From a virus, in the IMG/VR virus record IMGVR_UViG_3300021964_000127, positions 1 to 46,818 of that record: a stretch of 46,818 nucleotides of DNA. One strand, written 5' to 3'. The notes beneath the pieces were generated by a model. That model ran no database searches. It was not told where the DNA came from and saw nothing but the letters and a program-made list of their open reading frames with translations. This document shows positions 25,220 through 32,570 of this stretch, in pieces. Positions within the stretch are counted from its first letter, which is position 1. Each line of letters opens with the position of its first letter. A program made the position numbers and the translations under genes.

Positions 25220-25293
25220 TAGTACACGCCCTCGCAACACGCGTCACGTCGTCCGCACTCCACGCACTTGTAGTGGGCGTGCTCCTGTCTCAT
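25219..25293 (-). CDS. Tiny zinc-finger ORF, start uncertain
   Basis: The 24-aa ATG-started frame reads MRQEHAHYKCVECGRRDACC and then EGVY. In the same frame, upstream of this ATG, the sequence continues as 'STQCGYCGGRM', so the complete pattern would be CxxC-x13-CxxC, a normal zinc ribbon. No ATG, GTG or TTG is visible between that first Cys pair and the end of the preceding gene. Either the real start is non-canonical, the product is reached by a +1 frameshift from the 25325-25519 gene, or the 5' part is decayed. Confidence 0.45.
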   Translation of the reverse strand: MRQEHAHYKCVECGRRDACCEGVY

Positions 25294-25324
25294 CCTGCCA
25301 CCGCAGTAACCGCACTGCGTCGAA

Positions 25325-25519
25325 CTATCGAATGGCTGTTGACTCGTTTCTGATGTAGCCGCGCTGACGCACGATCGGTTCGCAGAGATCACAGACAGAA
25401 ATGTATCTTGGGCGCAGCGTGTCAGATTGCCGGTCGTACATCTCGCCGTCGAGGGTCATATGGTTTCTCGTCACGACCTCGCGTTTGCAGAAGTCGCAGA
25501 ACTCGACGAGCGAACTCAT
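25325..25519 (-). CDS. Small zinc-binding protein (cassette D)
   Basis: A 64-aa protein with 'VEFCDFCKREVVTRNHMTLD' and 'RYISVCDLCEPIVRQRG', a CxxC-x(32)-CxxC pattern that would bind one zinc. It overlaps the preceding stop (ATGA). It may belong together with the downstream tiny zinc-finger frame (see that entry). Confidence 0.65.
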   Translation of the reverse strand: MSSLVEFCDFCKREVVTRNHMTLDGEMYDRQSDTLRPRYISVCDLCEPIVRQRGYIRNESTAIR

Positions 25520-25785
25520 AGCGTCAACTCCCGCTTTGCTTTGCGAGCGATCTTGCGGACGTGCTTGTAGATCGGCTGGTCGATGTCGCCTGACGGTAGG
25601 CACTTGCGAACCGTCGGCGTGCTGATGTCCATGTCGAACTCGATGAGGTCGTCGATGCGATCGGTGAGGTCGTAGAAGTCCATCGTGTCGTCGAGGAACC
25701 AGCCCTCCACGACTTCGTAGATCACTTCCTCGAAGGCTTCGGTCTGTACCTCTTCGAGAGTCAGGTCAACATATTGCCTACTCAT
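25516..25785 (-). CDS. Hypothetical acidic protein (cassette D)
   Basis: An 89-aa protein, very acidic in its first 55 residues ('LTLEEVQTEAFEEVIYEVVE', 'LTDRIDDLIEFDMDI') and basic at the C-terminus ('HVRKIARKAKREL'). It follows the previous gene by one base. Not recognised; the charge pattern is compatible with a DNA-mimic or adaptor, but this is not evidence of either. Confidence 0.6.
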   Translation of the reverse strand: MSRQYVDLTLEEVQTEAFEEVIYEVVEGWFLDDTMDFYDLTDRIDDLIEFDMDISTPTVRKCLPSGDIDQPIYKHVRKIARKAKRELTL

Positions 25786-25786
25786 T

Positions 25787-26185
25787 TCACTTCACCTTCC
25801 TTCTGCGTACTGGTGTGCGTGGGTCTGCGCGGCGATAGTCAGACAGAATCTGATCTGCCTCCTGCTCGCTCTCGCAGTGGCTGAGAACCTCCCAGCCGTA
25901 CAGCGCGCTGTACTGACCCTCAACGATCCATTCCTCGTCGAGTCGCTGTGCCTCGTCCTGATGCTTGATGATCGCCTGAGCGCAGCGTCGACAGACGATC
26001 GGGTGGCACGCGTTGCCACCTAACTGCTCCAGCGTGTAGGTGAGACGATCGGCGAGGGTGGTGGTGTCAGGTAGTTCGATTCTGCCGTCGCAGATTGCGT
26101 GGAACTCGATCTGTCCTCCGGTGTGCGAGCCTGCGTGCCACTTGCCGCCTCTGCCTGTCGGGTAGAAGTTGTGTGAGGTGTTCAT
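25787..26185 (-). CDS. Hypothetical protein (cassette D)
   Basis: A 132-aa protein with His- and Cys-containing segments ('WHAGSHTGGQIEFHAICDGR', 'HPIVCRRCAQAIIKHQDE'). The CxxC and nearby His could bind a metal. The C-terminal half ('YGWEVLSHCESEQEADQILS') looks like a small alpha/beta domain. Its start overlaps the previous stop (ATGA). Not recognised. Confidence 0.6.
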   Translation of the reverse strand: MNTSHNFYPTGRGGKWHAGSHTGGQIEFHAICDGRIELPDTTTLADRLTYTLEQLGGNACHPIVCRRCAQAIIKHQDEAQRLDEEWIVEGQYSALYGWEVLSHCESEQEADQILSDYRRADPRTPVRRRKVK

Positions 26186-26460
26186 CGCGTCACCTCGATC
26201 ATTCGGAGCGGGACACCGACGCGCATCTCGTAGGTGACGATTGCGTGGATGGGTGACTTGGCATTGACGATCTCTGCCATCGTGTGTGGCTGGCGGCGAT
26301 CGCCGATCGTGTAGATGTTCTGCGGGTACATCGTGTGCGTGAGTGCGATGCCGTGGTTGCTATTGAGCGACCAGCCATTGAAGCCTCGGTTGCTCCAAGT
26401 CCGGCGGATGCTCTTCTCGACGTTCTCGTGGACGTGCTCGACTGCGGTGAACCTGTTCAT
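26182..26460 (-). CDS. Hypothetical protein (cassette D)
   Basis: A 92-aa protein, MNRFTAVEHVHENVEKSI..., with 'TWSNRGFNGWSLNSNHGIAL' and 'VTYEMRVGVPLRMIEVTR'. The ATG overlaps the preceding stop by one base (TGATG); a GTG codon one position upstream is also possible. Not recognised. Confidence 0.6.
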   Translation of the reverse strand: MNRFTAVEHVHENVEKSIRRTWSNRGFNGWSLNSNHGIALTHTMYPQNIYTIGDRRQPHTMAEIVNAKSPIHAIVTYEMRVGVPLRMIEVTR

Positions 26461-26759
26461 CACTTGACCTCGTAATAGTTTGCGATTGCTTCTCTAGCGC
26501 GGGCGAGAGCGCGGCGGTAGGACTTCTTGTCTGCGCGGAGTTCGGTGAAGTTGCTCTGGTAGTCGAGATCTTCGATCAACTCAACGAGTGCTCTGTAAGT
26601 GAAGAGGCTCGTGCCTGTGGTTGCGGTGCTCCGAACGCACTCGATGTGTGCGCCTTCGAAGGCGATGTGGTTGAAGCCGAGGTCGCCGTCCCACTTGTAG
26701 AGGCGAGCGGTGTGATCCATAAGAACTCGCTGTGAAATTGTTACTTCGATGGTGTCCAT
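26460..26759 (-). CDS. Hypothetical protein heading cassette D
   Basis: A 99-aa protein starting MDTIEVTISQRVLMDHTARL. The first half is likely beta-rich, the second helical and basic ('RADKKSYRRALARAREAI'). It is the first gene behind promoter-leader copy D, with AAAAGGAGA before the ATG and an in-frame upstream ATG 33 nt away. Not recognised. Confidence 0.65.
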   Translation of the reverse strand: MDTIEVTISQRVLMDHTARLYKWDGDLGFNHIAFEGAHIECVRSTATTGTSLFTYRALVELIEDLDYQSNFTELRADKKSYRRALARAREAIANYYEVK

Positions 26760-26848
26760 TGGGTTCTCCTTTTCGTTGGTGTTCTTTCCCATAACTCAAA
26801 GATACCAGCCGTTTGCGGCATTACCACACATTTGTTGAAGATTTCTCT
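26757..26848 (-). promoter_or_regulatory. Promoter-leader repeat, copy D
   Basis: Fourth element, on the minus strand between terminase and cassette D. It holds GAAATCTTCAACAAATG-type sequence upstream in slightly altered form, TGTGTGGTAATGCCGCAAAC, then GGTATCTTT at the -10 position instead of TGATAAC, ATG at 26792 (ATGGGAAAGAAC), AAAAGGAGA and the gene ATG at 26759. The spacer palindrome is GCCG-caaa-CGGC. Confidence 0.85.
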
Positions 26849-26864
26849 CAACAGCGCGTAACTA

Positions 26865-28193
26865 TTAGAAACGCCACGGAGAAGATTGCGTGAGCGATAC
26901 CGGCGCAGCGATAGGCGCGGCACGACTCGCATCGATGACGAGATCAGTGAACGCCCAGACGAGCGCGTCAAGTCTGTCGGGAGAGTCAGAGACATCTGGC
27001 ACCCACGAGCACAACTGATCTTCGAGCGACGTGAAGAACCCGACGTGATGAACGCGTCCCTGTTCGTACAGCGCGGCGACTGGCTCTGCGCGAGTTCGTT
27101 TGCCGCGTGAGGCGCGCACGAGTTTGATCGGCACGTTCGGGTCGATAGTTCTGATGAGTGACGACACGAGGTCGCCTCCCTGATTCGCCTCGGCGACGAT
27201 CACGTCAGCCTTGTGCGTGTGGTACGCGGCGACAGCGGCTGCTGCCCATTCGTTCGGGCTGGCACGCAACGATCGGTCGTCGAGGACGTAGCCTGCGCCG
27301 TTGCTGTCTGCGCCTGCGACGACGATGCCTGTCTCTGCTGACTCTTGTGTCGACGTGACCGCAGGGTCGATCGCTACAACAACGCGCCGCATCGCTGGAG
27401 GTGTGACGATTCGGTTCGTGTCGATGTTCTCACGTTCCCAGAGCGCGCCGTCAACGTCGTCGATGATCTGTGCTTCGAGTTCCTGACGACCGAGGCGTGT
27501 GCCTTCGTAGCGTCGCCGCATTTCCTCGATGAACTCTGGTGAAAGGTTCGCGGCGTTCTCGTATGTCGAGCCAGTAGTCAGACGCACCTTGCCTGTGCTG
27601 TCAGCAGCGAGCCTTCTGATGATCTGGATAGGTCGCGGCGTTGTCGTGACGACGACTCGCGGGTGATCGCCGAGACGTAGACCGAGCATCAACTGGTCCC
27701 ACGCATCCATGTATCTCCACGCCGCTAACTCGTCAGCCCAAGCAAGATCGTGGTTAGGTCCACGCAGGCGGTCAGGCTGGTCAGCAGAGTAGGCGACAGC
27801 GGTCGCACCATTCGAGAACGTGACACGCCGTTTCGATGGCTCATAGTTAGGACGTTGCCCCGGCGGGAACACAGACATCAAACCCGATGCGCCTTCGATC
27901 ATCGTGTCGCGAACGTCTGCTGCTGTTGCGCCGACGAGAGCGATGCGAGACGCGCGCCCAGCCTCGACCTGTTCACGAATGAACTCTGCGCCGGTTCGAG
28001 TCTTACCGAAACCACGACCAGCAAGAATCAACCAGACGCGCCACGCGCCGTCCGGTGTTCTCTGTTTCGGTCGTCGCCATACAGTCCAGTCGTACATGAC
28101 TGCTCGACGTTGAGCCTCTGTCAAACCATCCAGCACTTGTTCGAGAGCAGCGTCATCAAGTGACGCCATTATCTCAGCGAGTGATCTCGTCAC
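26865..28193 (-). CDS. terL: Terminase large subunit
   Basis: A 442-aa packaging motor. The ATPase domain has a Walker A-like 'AGRGFGKTRTG' (about residues 58-68), Walker B 'DLAWADELAAW' and a coupling 'VVVTTTPRP' motif. The nuclease domain has acidic residues in 'VVVAIDPAVTS', 'VIVAEANQGGD' and 'DRLDALVWAFTDL', as in the HK97/T4 gp17-type family. I prefer the GTG at 28193, which has GAGGAG eight bases upstream and overlaps terS by 20 bases; an ATG at 28169 lacks a Shine-Dalgarno sequence. Confidence 0.96.
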   Translation of the reverse strand: MTRSLAEIMASLDDAALEQVLDGLTEAQRRAVMYDWTVWRRPKQRTPDGAWRVWLILAGRGFGKTRTGAEFIREQVEAGRASRIALVGATAADVRDTMIEGASGLMSVFPPGQRPNYEPSKRRVTFSNGATAVAYSADQPDRLRGPNHDLAWADELAAWRYMDAWDQLMLGLRLGDHPRVVVTTTPRPIQIIRRLAADSTGKVRLTTGSTYENAANLSPEFIEEMRRRYEGTRLGRQELEAQIIDDVDGALWERENIDTNRIVTPPAMRRVVVAIDPAVTSTQESAETGIVVAGADSNGAGYVLDDRSLRASPNEWAAAAVAAYHTHKADVIVAEANQGGDLVSSLIRTIDPNVPIKLVRASRGKRTRAEPVAALYEQGRVHHVGFFTSLEDQLCSWVPDVSDSPDRLDALVWAFTDLVIDASRAAPIAAPVSLTQSSPWRF

Positions 28194-28677
28194 CGGATGT
28201 CTCCTCAACGTCAATCACGTCGTCGAGACCTTCAGGCTCCACACCCAGCGCGCGGATGCGCTCGACGAGCAAACGACCGACATCTGTCTCGATCGGCGCG
28301 CCGTTCTGTCCTGTCACCTCGACCTGCTTCGGAGCGTCAAGCCCGAACAGCGACGACCGTTGCGAACTGATACGCACAGCAGCGTTGATCAGCGCGGCGA
28401 ACTCGCGCGCATCATCTGGACGTTCGAGCAGACGGCTGAACGTCTGCCGCCAGAGTTGTTCGAGTCGCTCACCCTCTAACGCTCGAAGATTACCGACCGC
28501 CTCCGTCCCGTACATTTCGAGCGCGCGGTCATACGCCTCCTTCGCACCAGAGCGCGACTTGTAGCCAACCTGCTTTGCGATCTCGTCAAACGTCATACCG
28601 GCAGCGCGCATACGCACCACTTCCCGATACCTGTCCGCCTGTTGAGGAGTTAGCGCGGGTGTCTGTCCCTTAGCCAT
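28174..28677 (-). CDS. terS: Terminase small subunit
   Basis: A 167-aa protein directly upstream of and overlapping the large subunit. The N-terminal part carries an HTH ('VVRMRAAGMTFDEIAKQVGY') for recognition of the packaging site, followed by an oligomerisation helix ('RALEGERLEQLWRQTFSRLL') and an acidic C-terminus that usually contacts the large subunit. The order and sequence type fit a terminase small subunit. Confidence 0.88.
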   Translation of the reverse strand: MAKGQTPALTPQQADRYREVVRMRAAGMTFDEIAKQVGYKSRSGAKEAYDRALEMYGTEAVGNLRALEGERLEQLWRQTFSRLLERPDDAREFAALINAAVRISSQRSSLFGLDAPKQVEVTGQNGAPIETDVGRLLVERIRALGVEPEGLDDVIDVEETSGDEITR

Positions 28678-28712
28678 GTGTTCAGACTGTAGCGTTCAGA
28701 GCGTTCAGAGAG

Positions 28713-29378
28713 TTAGAGGTGCTGGTCGTTCTCGAAGATGTAGCCTGCGAACTCTCCTATGCGGAGCCAGCAGGTGTACTGTTCGAGGTAGTTGGGGGAG
28801 ATCGGTCGTTGGGTTCCGACAAGTGAGAGTTCTTTGTCGATGATCTCTGCGTGGTTGATTCCGCCGAGTTGTTTCTGTCTGAGTGTCCAGCGGGTGAGTG
28901 TTGATCCGAGGTAGCCGGGTTCGGCTTCGATCTTGTCGACGATGATGATGACTCCGCCGGGGTTGAGTTCCTGTTCGAGTCGGTTGATCAGTTTGGTTCG
29001 TTCGTCGCTAGTGATGAACATGAGGACGAGGAAGAGGACTGCCACGTCGAACTTCTCATATGGGTATTCGGTTGCGCTGACGATCTCTAGGTTGCCGGGG
29101 GCTTTGTAGAGTCGCGCCATTTCTTCGGCGGGTTCGATCGCGATGAGTTTCGCGTTGCGTGTCTTGATGGTGTCTGCTGTTGCGCGTCCGATGTTTCCTG
29201 TGGATGCGCCGATGTCGTACATCGTTCCGCCTTCTGGCAGGTAGGCGCGGACGAGGTGTGCGACTCCGTGTGTTGCGAGGTCGTACCACGGGAGTGTGTC
29301 GCGGACGTGTTGGTCGAATCTGTTTGCTACGTCGTCGGACTTGAATGTCCAGTCATCAGGTATCCATGATTCAGTCAT
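28713..29378 (-). CDS. SAM-dependent methyltransferase (CmoA-like class I)
   Basis: A 221-aa class I methyltransferase with SAM-binding motif I 'MYDIGASTGNIGRATADT' (about residues 53-70), motif II 'KLIAIEPAEEMARL', and 'NPGGVIIIVDKI' in the motif VI region. The stretch 'FITSDERTKLINRLEQELNP' resembles CmoA and related methyltransferases. The substrate (tRNA, protein or small molecule) cannot be told. The start overlaps the end of the DNA methyltransferase by eight bases, so both are translated from the same message. Confidence 0.8.
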   Translation of the reverse strand: MTESWIPDDWTFKSDDVANRFDQHVRDTLPWYDLATHGVAHLVRAYLPEGGTMYDIGASTGNIGRATADTIKTRNAKLIAIEPAEEMARLYKAPGNLEIVSATEYPYEKFDVAVLFLVLMFITSDERTKLINRLEQELNPGGVIIIVDKIEAEPGYLGSTLTRWTLRQKQLGGINHAEIIDKELSLVGTQRPISPNYLEQYTCWLRIGEFAGYIFENDQHL

Positions 29379-30618
29379 TGTGTTCTGCCTCGTCAAGTAT
29401 CTCGCACATGGTGGTTGCGATTGCTTTCATCATTACTGGTGGGACTGATCGTCCGAGTCTTTCCCAGCGTTGCTCGTATGAGCCCGCGAGGATGAAGTCG
29501 TCTGGGAATGAGCAGATGCGGCGTAGTTCTTGAAGGTTGAACTTGCGTGGTTCGCTTGGGTGTGTGACTGATGCTGCTCCGACTGAGCCGCCTGTTGCTG
29601 TAACGGTCGGGCAGGGCTTGCTGTAGGAGGGTCGAACCAGTTGGAAGTATCTGGCGGATGACTCGCCTTGCTTCAACGGTTTCCATTCTGGACCTATCGC
29701 GTATCGAGTGAAGCCGATGTGTCGATCGGTCTCGTCGTCGTACAGAGTGCGGATGAGTTTCTCGTATGCCTCGTCACCCCACTTGCGTCGAAGGTCGCGC
29801 GCGGTCTCTGGGTCGGTGACTGATTCGTCGAGCATCCAGAACTCGTCTGAGTGCGTAGTAATCGTCGGGCAGGGCTTGTCGAGTTCGATTCTGTCGCCGC
29901 CGTAATTACGCCGTGCGATACGCGCCTCATTTCGCCGTAGAGCGTCGCGAAGGGTGTATCTGTACGGTAGGGGCGTTGGATACCGTACCTGCGCTCTCAG
30001 GTCATTACGCAGCCCCATAAAGATCAGACGCTTGCGCGCTTGCGGTACGCCGAGCCGTGACGCGTCGAGAACTGCTGCCGCGACTTGATAGCCGCACTGT
30101 TCGAGTTCGCGATAGATCATCTTGAAGTAGCCCTTGGACTCGCCTCTGACAAGTCCGTCTACGTTTTCTGCGATGAACGCCTTCGGCTGAATCTCTTTGA
30201 GCACTCGTGCGTAGTCGTAGAACAAGTCGTCAACGCGTTGCGCCGTGTCGGAATACTTCTTGACTTGTCCCCAGCCGCCTGATCGTTTGCCTGCCGCAGA
30301 GAACGACGCGCAAGGTGGCGAGCCATCGAAGATATCCAACTCGCCGACATCGAGTCCGACACGATCGAGAATGATGCCGCCAGTGAGTTCTCTGATGTCG
30401 TCGTCGAAGAGAATCGTTGACGGTGACGCATTGAGTTTGTAGACCTCGCCTGCAGCCGGGACGAACTCGTTGGCTGCGACTACATGACAGCCTGCCATCC
30501 GGTAGCCGAGAGACGATCCGCCGCAACCAGAGAATGTCGAGATCACCTTGCGCCCGTTCGGTTCGAGCGCAGCGATGTCGAGCATCGACGGTACTTGGTA
30601 TTCAGGCTGTGTCGTCAT
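29371..30618 (-). CDS. DNA cytosine-5 methyltransferase
   Basis: A 415-aa C5 methyltransferase with motif I 'FSGCGGSSLGYRMAG' (29-43), catalytic motif IV 'GSPPCASFSAAG' (nucleophile Cys103), motif VI 'ENVDGL' (151-156), motif VIII-like 'RLGVPQARKRLIFMG', and motifs IX/X near the C-terminus ('LQELRRICSFPDDF', 'GRSVPPVM'). It should methylate cytosines in a specific DNA sequence and thereby protect phage DNA from restriction. No cognate endonuclease is adjacent. It overlaps the ParB-like gene by 17 bases. Confidence 0.95.
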   Translation of the reverse strand: MTTQPEYQVPSMLDIAALEPNGRKVISTFSGCGGSSLGYRMAGCHVVAANEFVPAAGEVYKLNASPSTILFDDDIRELTGGIILDRVGLDVGELDIFDGSPPCASFSAAGKRSGGWGQVKKYSDTAQRVDDLFYDYARVLKEIQPKAFIAENVDGLVRGESKGYFKMIYRELEQCGYQVAAAVLDASRLGVPQARKRLIFMGLRNDLRAQVRYPTPLPYRYTLRDALRRNEARIARRNYGGDRIELDKPCPTITTHSDEFWMLDESVTDPETARDLRRKWGDEAYEKLIRTLYDDETDRHIGFTRYAIGPEWKPLKQGESSARYFQLVRPSYSKPCPTVTATGGSVGAASVTHPSEPRKFNLQELRRICSFPDDFILAGSYEQRWERLGRSVPPVMMKAIATTMCEILDEAEHND

Positions 30619-31156
30619 CGTCGTCGCTTGTATGTCGAGCCTTGCCCGGGGTTGGTGAGCCTGACCATTCATATCCGCACGACGGACACGCATACTCTGT
30701 CTCCAACGTGTCTGGCGACAGAACATCGAACGGTGTGTCATCAACCTCGTCGTCCTCGAGAATGCCCAACAGTTTGCGAACCTCGTCCTCATCCCAGCCG
30801 GTGCCAAGCAACGTGTCCTGTTCAGAGACAGTCGTCAAGAGATCGAGCAGACGGTCATCGTCGTAGGTAGCGCGATCGGTCGCGCGGTTATCTGCGAGAA
30901 GGATGCGGCGTGCTTTCGCGTCGTCGACATCCACCCAATACACAGGCACTGTGGATAAACCGAGAGCCTGCGCTGCCATCAGACGATGGTTGCCAGCAAG
31001 AACGTGACGCGTCGATGTTTGGGCGACAATCGTTCCGTACCAGCCGTTGTGTTCTATTGACGAAATAATCGCGCCGATGTCGCCGACACGAGGGTTATCT
31101 GGGTGGACAACGAGCGAATCGACTGCCACCTCTTCAGTGTTCGTTTGATCTGCCAT
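30602..31156 (-). CDS. ParB/Srx-fold nuclease-domain protein
   Basis: A 184-aa protein. Residues 8-110 form a ParB N-terminal-like fold: 'VHPDNPRVGDIGAIISSIEH', 'VLAGNHRLMAAQALGLSTVP' (GNHR at 55-58) and 'LLADNRATDRATYD'. The typical ParB HTH is missing. The C-terminal part is acidic with a CxxC ('YACPSCGYEW'). Such truncated ParB proteins are common in phages next to DNA methyltransferases and may act as CTPase switches or nucleases. TATGCT lies at a -10 position for a leaderless start. It is divergent from the whiB gene on the other strand. Confidence 0.85.
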   Translation of the reverse strand: MADQTNTEEVAVDSLVVHPDNPRVGDIGAIISSIEHNGWYGTIVAQTSTRHVLAGNHRLMAAQALGLSTVPVYWVDVDDAKARRILLADNRATDRATYDDDRLLDLLTTVSEQDTLLGTGWDEDEVRKLLGILEDDEVDDTPFDVLSPDTLETEYACPSCGYEWSGSPTPGKARHTSDDDDDTA

Positions 31157-31213
31157 AGCGTCAGCATAGACAACTGTCACTGCGGTAAGGCGACGATCAG
31201 TTACGGTGGTGCC
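31157..31213. promoter_or_regulatory. Divergent intergenic promoter region (parB-like / whiB)
   Basis: Fifty-seven bases separate two divergent starts. On the minus strand TATGCT ends six bases before the ParB ATG, which would make a leaderless transcript. On the plus strand no clear -10 was seen. WhiB autoregulation is possible here but unproved. Confidence 0.4.
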
Positions 31214-31465
31214 GTGCTCGATCTTCCAGACGGTATCCCAGCCCCCGGTGAGTGGTCGCTGCACGCTGTCTGTAAGAACAAACCGATTGAATGGTTCTAC
31301 CCGAAGTCAGGTCGACGACCAATCAAGGCGTTGGCTCTCTGCGGCGAATGTCCTGTCCGTGAGGACTGTTTGAAATACGCGCTTGAGAACCATCAGCATT
31401 GGGGTGTCTGGGGTGGAATGACAGAGCGGCAAAGGTTCGAGGAGAAACGTCGCCGCCGAATGTAG
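31214..31465 (+). CDS. WhiB-family iron-sulphur regulator (stand-alone)
   Basis: An 83-aa WhiB protein on the plus strand with C20, C43, C46 and C52 (C-x22-CGEC-x5-C), the GVWGG turn (64-68) and a basic C-terminus ('RQRFEEKRRRRM'). A GTG is chosen as start because it fits the usual WhiB length; an ATG at 31103 is also in frame. It is a single-gene plus-strand unit embedded in the minus-strand early region, divergent from the ParB-like gene. It likely modulates host or phage transcription through the primary sigma factor. Confidence 0.9.
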   Translation: MLDLPDGIPAPGEWSLHAVCKNKPIEWFYPKSGRRPIKALALCGECPVREDCLKYALENHQHWGVWGGMTERQRFEEKRRRRM

Positions 31466-31555
31466 TGAACCCCGCCTGCGGGTTACTAAGCCACAGACGA
31501 GGTTCATCAGACGGTGTTACATGAGGGGCAATCCCGCTCCCCGTTCGCAGTTCTC
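31466..31555. terminator. Hairpin-rich spacer between convergent genes
   Basis: The 90 bases after the whiB stop contain AACCC-cgcctgc-GGGTT and GGGG-caatcccgct-CCCC hairpins, suitable for terminating both the plus-strand whiB transcript and the minus-strand operon from ArdC. No T run is seen and no tRNA could be folded here. Confidence 0.4.
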
Positions 31556-31819
31556 CTACGGCTCCAGTAGTTCTGACATCTCTTTGATGTAATCGTTGCT
31601 GTCGAAGCAGAACACCTTAGCCTTGTCGGGTGACACCATAAAGACATGCAGGCACGGGTCGTCGCCGTTCTCAAACTTCTCGTTGAACTCTTCCAAGAAG
31701 TCGTCAGTCATAGGCGGGTTGTGTTGCATACAGCCATACGTCAGCCACCCTTCGTTCAAGCCTTTCTCGTACCAGCGACCGAAATTGCAGCGCCGAAACA
31801 CGTCGAGCAGTTTCATCAT
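31556..31819 (-). CDS. Hypothetical protein
   Basis: An 87-aa acidic protein beginning MMKLLDVFRRCNFGRWYEKG, with several Cys/Met and 'DDPCLHVFMVSPDKAKVFCF'. It overlaps the sigma-like gene's stop (ATGA) and is the last gene of the ArdC operon. Not recognised. Confidence 0.6.
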   Translation of the reverse strand: MMKLLDVFRRCNFGRWYEKGLNEGWLTYGCMQHNPPMTDDFLEEFNEKFENGDDPCLHVFMVSPDKAKVFCFDSNDYIKEMSELLEP

Positions 31820-32214
31820 GGCAGTCTCCGAAACCATCGCCTGTTACGTCGTGCGGCTTCGAGCGTGACCGTGTGATCGCTGACATCTTCTCGCAGAGCG
31901 TTCAAGTCGTCACGCAAGACAGCGATCTCTGCCACCGCCTTCTCGATCATCGCGAGCGCAGTGAAGGTTTCTTCTTCTACGCGAGGCGTTGACTGAAGAT
32001 GATCGATGATGACCTGCGCGGCACTCTGCTCGATCCTGCGAACAGTCTCTAGGGTGGTCTTCATCTCCCACGCTGTCTCTTGTCGCGTGAGTGGTGTCTT
32101 AGTTTCCATGCCCCATCGGTATCGAACAACTTGACGCTGAACAGGGTCGAGTAGTTCGAGATGGTAGGGGTGCTTGATATCGGGTCGGTTGATAAGTGCT
32201 TTGCGTCCGCGCAT
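31816..32214 (-). CDS. Sigma-70 region-4-like transcription regulator
   Basis: A 132-aa protein. Residues about 20-75 ('LELLDPVQRQVVRYRWGMET', then 'TRQETAWEMKTTLETVRRIE', 'QSAAQVII') align with sigma-70 region 4.2, in which 'L---ER-V---R-G', 'T--EIG--L--S-E-VR-IE--A---L' forms the HTH that contacts the -35 element. There is no region 2, so it cannot be a full sigma factor. A C-terminal coiled coil ('MIEKAVAEIAVLRDDLNALR') follows. It could be an anti-sigma/appropriator-like co-factor or a promoter-specific activator. It lies in the early ArdC operon. Confidence 0.7.
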   Translation of the reverse strand: MRGRKALINRPDIKHPYHLELLDPVQRQVVRYRWGMETKTPLTRQETAWEMKTTLETVRRIEQSAAQVIIDHLQSTPRVEEETFTALAMIEKAVAEIAVLRDDLNALREDVSDHTVTLEAARRNRRWFRRLP

Positions 32215-32225
32215 GATTCCTCCTG

Positions 32226-32570
32226 TCAGGCGGTTGGGCTGAATGAATAGTTGTATTGAGAGTCAGACTGCTTACGCAGACGAACTCGTTTGTCAAGCCG
32301 CAACTCTGCGGCGATCGACCGACGAGCGTTTGCGAGAGTCGTAAATGCCTCTTGCCGCTCGCCTGTCACTGTGCGTTTGATCTGCACAGTCTCTGGGTGG
32401 TCAGGATCGCCGACCACGTTCTGTTGCACGACGCGCCTGTTCATAATCCATGCGCCTCCGGGCTTGTCTGTCTTGATGAGTTCCCACTCGATGTTCATGT
32501 GTTCTCCTTCTTCTGGTGGGGGGGGTGGTGGTGTCTGGTCGATGACCTTCACGAGTGATCTGACGCTCAC
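32226..32570 (-). CDS. Hypothetical protein with alternative starts
   Basis: The frame starts with a GTG overlapping the ArdC stop and reads VSVRSLVKVIDQT followed by a Pro run (114 aa in total). An internal ATG at 32498 (MNIEWELIKTDKPG) is preceded by AGAAGGAGAACAC, the same Shine-Dalgarno block as in the promoter-leader repeats, so a 90-aa form starting there is probably the main product. The C-terminal half is basic and Arg/Gln-rich ('ARRSIAAELRLDKRVRLRKQ'). Not recognised. Confidence 0.6.
   Translation of the reverse strand: MSVRSLVKVIDQTPPPPPPEEGEHMNIEWELIKTDKPGGAWIMNRRVVQQNVVGDPDHPETVQIKRTVTGERQEAFTTLANARRSIAAELRLDKRVRLRKQSDSQYNYSFSPTA

Noticed and set aside
31466-31555. Possible tRNA
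   Set aside because: GGTTC and a CAT triplet are present, but no acceptor, D, anticodon and T stems could be paired in proper spacing.
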